Origin: Kwoniella bestiolae CBS 10118
Lineage: Eukaryota; Basidiomycota; Tremellomycetes; Tremellales; Cryptococcaceae
DNA length: 64,000 bases
Direction of reading: 5' to 3'
NCBI RefSeq assembly: GCF_000512585.2
Contig: NC_089246.1
Span: 434,001 to 498,000, forward strand
Positions 34,410 to 44,929 of this stretch are shown here, one piece after another; the first letter of the stretch is position 1, and the number at the start of each line of letters is the position of its first letter. A program made the translations under genes and the position numbers. A model generated the notes under the pieces. It was not told the origin of the DNA. It saw nothing but the letters and a program-made list of their open reading frames with translations, and ran no database searches.

Positions 34410-36836
34410 ATGATCATACTATCCAGATGGGGCTTTGCCAGGCCGCCCATCCTTCCTTTTCTCAGCGGTAGCTCGAGAGGATACGCGACGACGAAGAAAA
34501 AGGTGATTCAAGGTGAAGAAGAATGGGAGACTGTTATAGGGCTGGAGATTCACGCTCAGCTCAAGACAGGTAGAAAGCTATTCTCACGTAAGTAGTCATG
34601 ACTGCCTGTGTGGTAAGGGTGTACACGAGAGCTGAATTCCATCTTTGTGTTTATGATTAGCCGCATCAACTTCATACGGGGAGGTACCCAATACAAACGT
34701 CAATCTACATGATGCTGCGTTCCCTGGTACTTTGCCCGTGAGTGCGCCTCTGTCTCAAATTACCGGAAAAGAAAGTGTTTCTAGGTGGTAGCTAAGGCTT
34801 ATGCGATAGGTGCTCGACCTACACGCCGTGAGATTATCATTGATAACGGCTCTAGCCCTGAACTGCCGAGTGGTAAGCAGTTCCACCCTATTCCAATCTT
34901 TCGTCAGATCAGCTTATCTATTCTTTTGTCTGACGTAGAACCCCCGATCAACATTCGATAGGAAACATTACTTCTATCATGATATACCAGCTTCCTATCA
35001 GATAACACAACACTACAGTCAGTCAAACCCGCACTCCATCTCCAGCTTCTTCACTCGAGGGAGGTGCTGATGAGTGATCTTCATCCCATCAGATCCTCTA
35101 GCGCGTAACGGTAGATTGCCAATAATCCAAGGCGAAAACAACGTTAAGAGGACGTTCGACGTCGGTATACATCAACTTCAGATTGAGCAGGTGAGTCACT
35201 CTCCACTAATGCTCCGAGCTGAAAATCTGAAATAATCTAATGTATCGGTCAATTGTAGGATACAGCTAAAAGCCAAACTGTTGGGGAAAATACCCTAGTC
35301 GATCTGAACAGAGCAGGAACAGGGTTGATGGAAATCGTCACCGAACCAGATATGAGGTTAGCTCTTTCTTTCACATAATCGCAGTCCAGAAAGGAGTGTC
35401 GCTGAGTTTGATTACTTTTGTAGATCAGCAGAAGAAGCTGGAGCGTTCGTACGGAAATTACAAGGGTTGTTGAGAAGGTTGGGATCGGGCGATGGAGATA
35501 TGGAAAAGGTAAGTTTCTCGTTCAGGTGCGCATCTATCAGCTTCTCGATCCAACACTCGTCTTGCTGGTCGTGTGACATAAGCTGATCTGACCGTTGTTT
35601 ATGTGACAGGGTAATCTCAGAGTAGATGTCAACGTCTCTGTACATCGACATGGCACGCCTTTCGGAACGAGATGCGAAATCAAGAATATCAACTCGGTGA
35701 GGTTCCTACAGGCTGCCATAGGTGAGTGATCTCCTTCTACCTCAGAACATCATACACAGATTCGACTACATCATGCTTTTGAGTGATACCAAGGCTGACA
35801 TTCTGATATTACACGCGCAGAATCAGAACGACGTAGACATATCCAACATTATCTGACATCTCCCAATCAGCCTATCAAACAAGAGACAAGGGGATTGAAC
35901 GAATTGACGTTGGAGACATTTTCGCTGAGGTCAAAGGAGGAAGCGATGGATTATAGGTATATGCCTGATTCGAATTTACCTGCTGTTGTGGTTGATCCTG
36001 TGAGTTTGCTCATTATGAACTCGACCCGCTTCCAATACCTTGGCAATACTTCCCCTCCGCCTTACCTTGAATTGTTACTGATATGGCCCAATCCCAGATC
36101 TACCTCGATAAGCTGAGAAACGATTTACCCGAGATGCCCTGGGAAGTGATCAAGAGATTGACGGAGACGTACGGCGTGCAGAAAAGGGACGTCGAAACCT
36201 TGATAGGATTAGATGAATACAATTTCGACGGTATAAGGTATTATGAGGATGTGATTGGCGTAAACGGGGATAAGAAGATAGCAAAGAAAGCTATGAACTG
36301 GTAAGTTTTTCGAGCTTCTCTTCTCCACCTTTGTGATATATCGTTCAAGTCGCGGTCGTCTACTCTGTGCAAATGCTGATATATTGTGTCATTGGATATA
36401 TAGGATCGTCCACGAACTCCTAGGGCAGATAGGCAAACTCCCCCCCCCCTGGTCTCCCACCCTCGTCCCATCCACTCTCATGCGCGATATGATCCTGTTG
36501 ATTGAAGATGGTAAGATCACGGGCACGACAGGAAAAGCAATAATCAAGCATCTCATCTCCACCTCTTCTTCAACATCGAATGAAGAGGTGAAATTGGAAG
36601 AAGTACTTTCGACATTAGGTATAGAGATCAACGATGAGACTTCCTCTGGAGGGGGTGGGATAGAGATGCAAAAGTTGTGCGAACAGGCTATGGCCAACCA
36701 ACCTAAATCTGTAGTTGATTACAGGAAGGGAAACGAGAAGGTTCTGATGAGGTTGGTGGGGGAGGTTATGAAATTGAGTAAAGGGAGGGCGGACGCTAGG
36801 AAGGTGAAAGAGGTGCTGGTGGAGTTGTTGAAGTAG
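34410..36836 (+). CDS. PET112: Mitochondrial glutamyl-tRNA(Gln) amidotransferase subunit B (GatB/Pet112)
   Basis: Subunit B of the amidotransferase that converts misacylated Glu-tRNA(Gln) into Gln-tRNA(Gln) in mitochondria. The ATG at 34410 gives a basic leader ([20 protein letters not shown]) consistent with import. The body reads [19 protein letters not shown], then [37 protein letters not shown] and [12 protein letters not shown]. It continues [12 protein letters not shown] and [11 protein letters not shown], the signature sequence of the family. The C-terminal tail-like domain (about 36404-36836) includes HELLGQIGK and [15 protein letters not shown] and ends LVELLK. At least eight short introns are present. 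A run of ten C at 36440-36449 lies inside the coding sequence (Leu-Pro-Pro-Pro) and is a sequencing risk point, but the frame is kept. The gene converges on the GCNA-like gene with about 180 bases between stops. Confidence 0.94.
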
Positions 36837-37016
36837 TGGCTTGTACACAAGCTCTAGTAAGCGCATTCATGTTCTATAGACTGGATTTTGGTTGTGACAT
36901 AATTCGTTAAGTAGGTACATGAAGTATCACGGCATCTGTGTTCGATGTACTATCCTGATAATGCAATATTCTACAACAACAAACTCACCACTTCCGACTA
37001 TGATGATTGAGCACCC

Positions 37017-39858
37017 TCACGATCTAGCTGCGAGAGCTGCACTCTCCCAGAACAACTCGTGATCCCCATTCTCACCAATTTTGTTCCACCTCTTCGAAAG
37101 CGCTCGCATGACCTCTCCGTGAGATTGACCAGGCATGGACGACTTGGCGTACTTCATATTGGTTTTAAGGTATACTAAGAATCGAGATTATCCATTATTA
37201 GCTCTGACAAATTGAATCTCGGCGAAACTTCTATCGCATCCCTGCTTAGGTCGAGTGTACTTACCCTGGAAAGCTGATGCACTCTTTTGTTTGGTCTCGA
37301 ATAGCGGTACGAGTTTACCTTTACATAGCCCGCAGGTATGTTTGGCCGTGTCGATCGCTGGGACGTACAGTCAGCTGGATATATTATCACGAGTCTATGG
37401 TACGGATCGAAAGAATGGTCAGGGTTATAAAGAGAAACTTACATTTGGAATGTCGTTTATATCTTCACGTGAATCACAATGTCAGCATCGACCAAGTCAA
37501 GCCATCAGCAGTAGCCCAAGGAAGATGGAGATCGAGACGAGAGCTCACATCTTGCTGCACCAGTCTGTTGAACACTTCCACTGGTATTTGTACTCTATCT
37601 GATACGCGTGGGTTGTCTACCAATATCGCAGAGTGTCAGTCAGATCTGGTGCATTACTGGGGTATGTCAGGTCAACTCACAGTAACTTGGATGTCTTTCC
37701 TGGCGAGTATGACTTTTCGGCCCCTATGTACGCATGACATAGTTTTGTCAGGCCCTTCCGATTGAGTACAGAACCTTGATTGACGTACCAAGATTTGAAT
37801 ATCCTTCCGTGTGGGTTTTTGAACTCGTTGCTTATAACCCAGGTAGCCACTTAATCATCACAAGTCAGCTATTGGATACCTGGATGACAATACGGATATA
37901 TCCATAGCTGACTTACAATGACACATCTCATGAGCTACAGTATTGATAATTTGCTCTACCAGATCGATGTCACAATTCAGCAGCTGCTCCCCGCCATCGA
38001 TGGGGTACGAAGATAGTCAAAGCTCACTTTCACCAGTCAAGACCTTTTCGCTTAATTCAATCCAATAATCCTTCTTACTCTCCCCATTCTTGGTTACCCT
38101 ACAACGCATTCCCGAGCAAAGCTCATCAGCCTCCTTCACTTCTTATTTCGGGACTAAAGCCAGAGACATCTATCCAATACGATGTAGATCGCCCACTGTT
38201 ACTCACTTCTTGATCCTAGCCACACCAGCAGTAGTCAACAACCTATTATTCCATTCCACCCTCGCTCCCACACCACTCATACCCAGCTTATTATCGAACA
38301 CCTTCTGGTCCAATTCCCTGAATATCGAGTTGGCTATTCTCTTTCGCTCCTCTGCCCAAGCTTTATTTGAGAATTGCGATTTATCCGATCTACCCTTATT
38401 GGCTATTATATTTCTCCTCTTGCCCTTCCCTTTGACATCCACATCTAGGTCTGAGGCAGAATCCGAATCCGAATCGGAAGAAGCGATAACAAGTTCACTT
38501 ATATCTGGAAGATCACCCAATCCTAGGCTAACCGGTGTTCTTGACCTAGGCTTGGTGGAAGGTCGTGGTGGCGACGATAGTACCTCGAATCCATCGCTTT
38601 CCTCCTCTGAACCACTTCTGGTAATTTCCTCCATATCGGATTCCTCATCCCCGTGGTTGGTTCCTGAACATCCCTCTTCAGAAGTAGAATCATAATCATC
38701 ATCCACGATGAAATCCCTCAATGACCCCAGCGTATCTTCTTCCTCCTCATACGCCTCTTCTTCAGAATCGGTATGATCGTACGCTTGATCTTCTATGAAC
38801 CTTAGTGCGGCGGGTTTACGCTTTGCTTTTCGTGTAATTGATGGTCCCCCCGCATTGGCAGCGATCGCGATAGCTTTAGGTTGGACTTCAATGGGACTGG
38901 GATTTGGATTTTCTGACTCTGACTCTGAGTCTGAGATTACGACTCGACGCTTGGTACCTGGTGTACGGCGTGGAGTAGGGTTCCAGATGACAGATTCGTC
39001 GGAATCGGATTCCACCAGTATAGGCGTGGGGGTTGTAGGTCGGGTTGGTATAGGAGAAAGAGTGGGTGTACAGGGAGGAGGAGGTGAGGGATCAGGCTTG
39101 CTATCAGAGAGTGGTGTAGAAGGTCCGGGAGAGCTGTGGTAGATCAATCGCATGAGAAGAACGTTCAATGATAGGGTCATCAGATTTGATCACGTACAAT
39201 TCTAAGATTTCATCAACATCATCTTGATCTTCTTCCTCGTCCTCGTCAATACATATGATCTCCTGGACTTCATGTTCATGTTCATCATCCAATCTCAAAG
39301 TACCTCTACGCATGTGAAGTCGATCAGCCAAAGAAAGGATCCCGTTGATGGTGATTACTATAGGATGCACTCACAAATCCAGCTGTTCCACCAAATCATC
39401 ATTCATCACCTCTCCCGCGGTATTTTCAGTACTGCTCGTAGTCTGATCCCACATCTCGAAGGACACATCTTCCCTGACCTTCTTGTTCGAGGGGTTACTA
39501 ATGAATCTCAATCCCTCCAATCTCTTCCCAGGAGTCTTTCTATGTTTGCTAGACGAAAAATTCAGCCGCTTCATAGGTGAGGGGACGAAGTTGGTTTCGC
39601 GACGTGGTGTTAGGGGGTTTTTGGGGAATGTCATTCGGGGTATAGTTGGGCCTATGAGTGAGCAACTCGGTGTCAGCTTAGAGAAGAGATAAGCTGGGCA
39701 TGAGAAGAGCATAGATACATACCTGGTAGAGAAGGCGATACACTTCCTTCCCTGTCGCTGTCCATCTCCAAAGGCGTTTTCTTGATTTCTTGTATCTCGA
39801 TTTCAGATTCCGAATCTGAGATGATCTGGCGTTGGATCCTGTACGGTGTTCTGCTCAT
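37017..39858 (-). CDS. GCNA: GCNA/ACRC-type protein: acidic disordered region, SprT protease domain, zinc ribbon, HMG-like tail
   Basis: A probable nuclear metalloprotease for DNA-protein crosslinks, by analogy with the SprT/Spartan and GCNA families. The ATG at 39858 begins MSRTPYRIQRQIISDSESE. The N-terminal half is long, acidic and disordered, with Ser-Asp-Glu repeats and at least five SUMO-interaction-like motifs. The SprT domain starts near FRELDQKVFDNKL and VEWNNRLLTTAG. It has the HExxH site HEMCH (near 37920-37935), then LATWVISNEF and the third-ligand region NPHG. A zinc ribbon follows (WKCSTDWCSKIYKRHSKS, HTCGLCKGKLVPL). The tail MKYAKSSMPGQSHGEVMRAL resembles the HMG-box end of GCNA. 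The stop TGA is at 37017-37019. About ten introns are present, including one around a 20-base exon (37443-37462). Confidence 0.88.
37443..37462 (-). other. 20-base microexon in the GCNA zinc ribbon
   Basis: Frame continuity requires this exon, which encodes YKRHSK between the two cysteine pairs. It is flanked by AG and GTAAGT on the minus strand. Confidence 0.65.
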
Positions 39859-40289
39859 TGGGCCTGACTCTCTTCGTCTTGCCTTAGGAGGTTATGTTGC
39901 AGTGGGGTATAGATGGATCCGTTGTAGAAAGGTCAAGTGAAGACAGAAAGATAACATTCTCTCTTCATTTGTTTATTTATCCTTTCCAACTGTACGCTCG
40001 GTCCACACCGAAAAACCAGTCGCGTGGATGGTGGGTTTTTTTTTGATTCCGTTGCAGATTACAGCTGATATGTATGGGTCCATGCTCCAGCGGACGATTG
40101 TCAATTGTCCATCACATCATCGAGAGTATATGTACTCGTATGAACGTATACAAGCAAAGTAGATTATAGGTTTGAAAGCATTCCAGACCAGGCTTACCAT
40201 CAGAATACTGAAGCACACGAAAGACACTTCAGACAGACACAATAACGCGAAAGCGCGTATCGAAACTTTGGATGCGATCCACAAGGCCA
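39859..40289. promoter_or_regulatory. Promoter region of the GCNA-like gene and 3' UTR of secreted protein A
   Basis: About 430 bases, no gene. A T-rich tract lies near 40037-40048. Confidence 0.45.
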
Positions 40290-41375
40290 TCACTGAGCAT
40301 CTTCGACTTGCTCCAAACCCAAATGCCTCTCGGCGATAGCTATGGATCTTGAGTCTCGTCTGGCATCTGCGCAACATCAACGCGGCCAGTCAGCCAGTTC
40401 CGTTATTACTACCTTCACGGGAGGAAGGGGTGCTTCGGTCAGATCGTCGAATACAACTTACTAGGTGTATGTCTGTATACCTATGACAATCCGCCATATC
40501 AACACATCTACTCTGATGATTTATCGATACGTATTGAAGAGATGCCACTCACGTAGTACTTGTTATAATCGCACATAACCTCCTTCAACCCCACCAACTT
40601 ATTTGCCGAAGTGCATATACAATTAGTCTGACCAGGGTAAATTTCGGTCTAGTCGTATCAAACGAGTCAACCAATACAGTACTTTCCAGCCTGGATTCCA
40701 GGTATGGGGTAGGGATCAAGAGAGAGAAGACGACTGACTGGTCTAGCAATAGCAATCTCATAAGGTTTACAGCTCTCCAAACACGCTTTGAACGAGTCCG
40801 AGGGAATCTCGATTAATCCCTTGGGAGGGGAGGTATAGCATTTTTGGAAATTCCAATTGGATCGGATGAGGTTGTACTGTGTAGAGGGTACCTCAGCGTT
40901 CCAACCTTCAAGGTACTGAGAGTTGAGCAGAAATAATCAAGGTATGATTTCAATCTAACCCACCTGCATTTGACCATTACATCTCCCAGGCCCACCAGGC
41001 ATATGCTCCGCAGCGGGGGGTGGGTACTTGTAACATACACAGTCCTTGTTCGGTTTATGGGTATAGTAAGTGTATGAACGTTCTTTGCAGATGTTCTAAT
41101 AGAGTCTATCAGCTACGCCATCAACCGGGTCCCACATAGCATGATGATGATGATGGAACGGTACCCAACGGCCAATACGAAATTGACCCGGTACTATATT
41201 GTTAACAGAAAGTGGACAAACTCACATAGCAGAAATCTGGTCGATGAACTTGGAAAGTCAATTCAACCTCGTTCAACCCATCTCCACAGCCTATAAAGAG
41301 ATTATCGCCCCTGACGAAGTTGAGCAGGGATAAAGTCAATATGGCAAGGAGGGGAAGTGTGATGTGGTGGAGCAT
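40290..41375 (-). CDS. Secreted cysteine-rich protein A (two WSC-like modules)
   Basis: A small secreted or cell-wall protein of unknown function, about 200 residues. The ATG at 41375 opens a signal peptide (MLHHITLPLLAILTLSLLNF, cleaved near VRG|D). Exons joined by eye give 12 cysteines in two six-cysteine halves. The first half reads FIGCG, DFCY, NICKERSYTYYTH, DCVCY and RCNG. The second reads QKCY, ACLESC, NCICT and MCDY. The spacing C-CxxxC-CxC-C resembles WSC carbohydrate-binding modules, but some expected residues are missing. The tail HTPNARRDSRSIAIAERH carries no GPI signal that I can see. Stop TGA 40290-40292. The next gene upstream (protein B) is a paralogue in the same orientation with the same intron positions. 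Confidence 0.78.
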
Positions 41376-42575
41376 ATTTGAGTGACGTCGGTAGGAAGAG
41401 TCAAGTCAAGGAAGTAATTGGTGTAGTGAGGATGCTTTATGGGTGGGAGGCAAGGAAGACAAACGAAAGTGAGTCGATTCGAGAATACCTTATATACCTT
41501 TTCCTCCCCTCATCAACCTCTCACATCTATGATCACTGACAGGTACACGCCCAAGCCAGCCAAGAACGTCGTGCCCTGTGATTCTTGATTCTTGATCTAA
41601 ACGATATACTATTTTCACAGCATTCAACGAACCATAGCACGCCTCCATCGCCCCCACAAAACAAAAAATTGATCAGAATTGCAAGAAAACATGGACATGG
41701 AAGGTGGTTAAACATCATCAGATTCTTCGATAGACGGGAAAACGCCTGATGCTGATGCTTCTCGCTTCTAAAGCTGTGTAGCGTCTTATCGTCGGGAAAG
41801 TCGGAGCAGAAGAAGACCACGATCGTGACCATCAAACGACGATCTTTCTTCTTCTTCATTTTGTGCGTGTCGATCCATCAAGCCCAAGGAGTGGGAAGGG
41901 CGTGTTCCTCGTAACTTACTAAAGAAGACTTGATTCGTCATTATCGACTAAAGAGAGGATCGATCCAGAAGATCGATCTTTCGGGAAGTGCATCACTACG
42001 TATGCGAATGTCAGAGGTGTTAACTTGCACCTACCTTATGTACATCAAGGGGTAAAATCGAAAAAAGAGGAAAAAGTTTCTACCTTGCTAAAGCGTGTTC
42101 GAAGCATAACTTACTTGAGAAGCATGTTCTACCACGTCATCAAGTATAAGAAGATCTGCAGATCAGTGTATATGAGGTATGACTAATGCTCGACCCCAGA
42201 AATGATCTCTGCCATGTGATTTGGCGATCGCATAAGACATGCCTAAAAGAGAACATTGGTGCATGCGCGATCACTGAAGGATCCTCGCTGACTGCGGCAG
42301 ACAAAGCAAAGTAATGTGACTGTTTTCGAGTAACACCCAAAACGCATGTATTGTATCGACTTTCAATCTGACTTTCTCCTTTTCCACTGACTACTCTACC
42401 ATCTGACCTGGTTATGGAATTATGGGATCATAAGTTACTATTATAGGAGATTATACGCAAAAACCCGGAACACTGTAAAAGAGAGGCAAACATGATTTGA
42501 ACTACTCTAACTTGGTTACACAATTGAAATGACCTTTGGTCTATTTCATCCTGTCCTATCCCAAGATACGCGTAT
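41376..42575. other. 1.2-kb intergenic region between the two secreted-protein genes
   Basis: No gene recognised. It contains the promoter of protein A and the 3' UTR of protein B. Confidence 0.45.
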
Positions 42576-43674
42576 CTAGTATGGACCAGGTGGATTGAAA
42601 GCTTGCCTTTGAGCTATCGCTAGTGATCTCTGAGACCTCTTCGTGGTAGGTACGGGAGCTGAAGTATATGATTATCAGATCAGTTTGAAGGAAGGCATCA
42701 GAATGAATAGGTAGGTAGTCATGACTTACTAGGCGTATGTGAGAATACCTATACGTGCCAATCAACCATACCGTCAGCTCAGCCATAAGTTACAGGTGAC
42801 TAGAAACAGACTCCAAAGACAGAGCAAAACCCACATAATATTTCTCCAAATCGCATTCCGTCTCCTCCATCCCATCCAGCTCATCCTCGCCACAACATAC
42901 GCAATTGGTCTGACCAGGGAAGATACCGGTCTAATACATCGCAACGTACCACGTTATCTATCAGCTGAGTCTCAAAAAAGAATGACAAGTGTCCAGCTCA
43001 CAGGTCGGGCAATGGCTATTTGATGGGGTGCACATCCATCCATACATGCTTTGAACGAATCGGAAGGGATTTCTTCCATATAGCTTCGAGGGGATTTATA
43101 GCACTTTTGGAAGTTCCAATTGGACTTGATGATGTTGTACTGCAATTGACGTGGGGATATCATCAGCTTGATAGCTCATCACTCAGGAAGATGGGTACCA
43201 AAGTGTTATCTCGTAACGCACATTGAAGCGATTGGAAGAGTAAACAATCAAGTCAAGGAAGAAGAACTACTCGACCCACCTGTAATTGCCCATTACAGTC
43301 CTCAGGCCCACCAGGCATATACTCAGCAGCGGGCGGTGGATAGATATAACACACGCATTGGCCCATCGCTGCCTTGTGGGTGTAGTAGGTATAGGAATGG
43401 GATTTACACATTGTCTGTGGGGTTCGACCAGAATCATAATCAGCTCAAAATCGAGGGGATGAGGAGATACTGTAGTTGTTCGACAAGGAACGAGCCAAAG
43501 AATACCTTGTCTTGCACTCACATAACATACGCTGCTATAATCAGTGGTAAAGATCATCTCATAGTTGACCACTTCGAAGCCACATCCGATGAATAGGTTA
43601 TCACCTTTGACCAGTTGGATGAGGTTGGATTGGAGAGCGAGGAGGAAGAGGAAGAATGGAAAGATGGGAATCAT
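42576..43674 (-). CDS. Secreted cysteine-rich protein B (paralogue of A)
   Basis: A second copy of the secreted cysteine-rich protein, of unknown function. The ATG at 43674 opens a signal peptide (MIPIFPFFLFLLALQSN) and the mature part starts near KGDNLFIGCG, identical to the start of A. Thirteen cysteines fall in two halves: GCG, VCY, MCKSHSYTYYTH, QCVCY, DCNG; then QKCY, ACMDGC, NCVCCG, ECD. Blocks shared with A include YPPPAAE-MPGGP, SNWNFQKCY, EIPSDSFKAC and PGQTNC. The tail (HTPTPVPTTKRSQRSLAIAQ) ends NPPGPY, stop TAG at 42576-42578. It sits directly upstream of A, same strand, so the pair is a tandem duplication. The extra cysteine in NCVCCG is unique to B. Confidence 0.78.
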
Positions 43675-44929
43675 TGCTTGTGGTTGAGATGGTACACCGA
43701 TTGCCAAGTAATGAGAGGATCACCAATTACAGGAGCAGGAAGCGGTGCTTTACTGAGTGGAGAATATCGGAGATAGGTGAGCAGTTAAAAGTTTACGGAG
43801 GAGAGATTTGTAAAGATGTTTGGTCTGTCGATGTGGAATAGTGAGTTGATGAACCAATTGTAGTATTATATCATATCGTTCCAATGTCCGCTTTGTGATT
43901 TCCAACGTTGGAAGTATCAGATGAGATGAGTTTGAAAAGTCTAACGATCAGATGAATGGTAAAAGGATATATTAGCTGATGATGGAAGGAAGAGAAGAAG
44001 GGAAAGATGATCTGTCAGTGCCATTTTACATATATATATGTATTTATAGTCTTTAGTATTACAGGAAAAGGGTAACATGTCTGATATTCTTCTGGCTTGC
44101 TTATAAAGCTGTGCTGCGCGTTGATCATGTCACGGTGTAAAGTATCAATTGATGGTGAGGAGCGAGTCGCAAATACCGCTGATCCCATCTTAGATCACCG
44201 CACGGACATGAGTAATTATAGTAGTCAGTCTAGCATCACCTTTTGGGTCAGTGCACGATGATGCTCAGGGTACCAGTCTGTCTTTTACTGTACTCATAGT
44301 ATCCTTATCAAGGCTGTACGCTAAGATTAGAGAAGAGAGGAAGTCTCACCTTGACATGTCTTCTACCGTCACTGCGAGGACAATGCGTTATCTGATGGTG
44401 AATAAATACTAGTGAAATGTGTTAGTGATGTTGGATAACATCAGCTGTCTATAGTAGATCGATCAGACTCACACGGACATCCAGATCTCTTTTGTATAGT
44501 GTCCTTATCTTCCCCGACCAAAACTGAGAAGAGGATAGTGATTGATTTCCTCCTCATCCTTGGCTTGATCGGGTGCTAATTCGCATCTATGCTCACTTTC
44601 ACAGTGCATACTCGCACAGTCACGCTGATCTGCACGAGTAACCGTTTGTAAGCCAGAGAAACGTGGAGTGGCAGTGAAGTCCTCGACATACATTTGTCGG
44701 TTTTCGGTGTTCGGCAAAACCTGCCAGCCAGCTGAGTGAAGATTAGTAGATTCTACGCAAACATGCATACATGATACATCGGAGTCAATGAGCATTGTTA
44801 TGGGCAGTCGAATTACAAAGACAACCGATGCTTTCGACTTTGGTATCGAAAAAAACAATCATTCCCACACCCACACAACGTCTTTCAGAGGACACGTCTT
44901 CCTTCCATCCCTCGTTGTTCGCCCTTCGC
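43675..44929. other. Intergenic region upstream of protein B
   Basis: About 1.25 kb with no convincing gene. It holds the promoter of protein B and the 3' UTR of the JmjC gene. A short AT repeat lies at 44029-44040. Confidence 0.45.

Noticed and set aside
38795..39142. Plus-strand frame opposite the GCNA-like gene
   Set aside because: It is the antisense image of the Ser/Asp/Glu repeats of the real minus-strand gene.
44505..44858. 117-codon open frame on the minus strand beyond the JmjC gene
   Set aside because: It starts at a non-ATG codon and lies past a well-supported stop codon of the JmjC gene.
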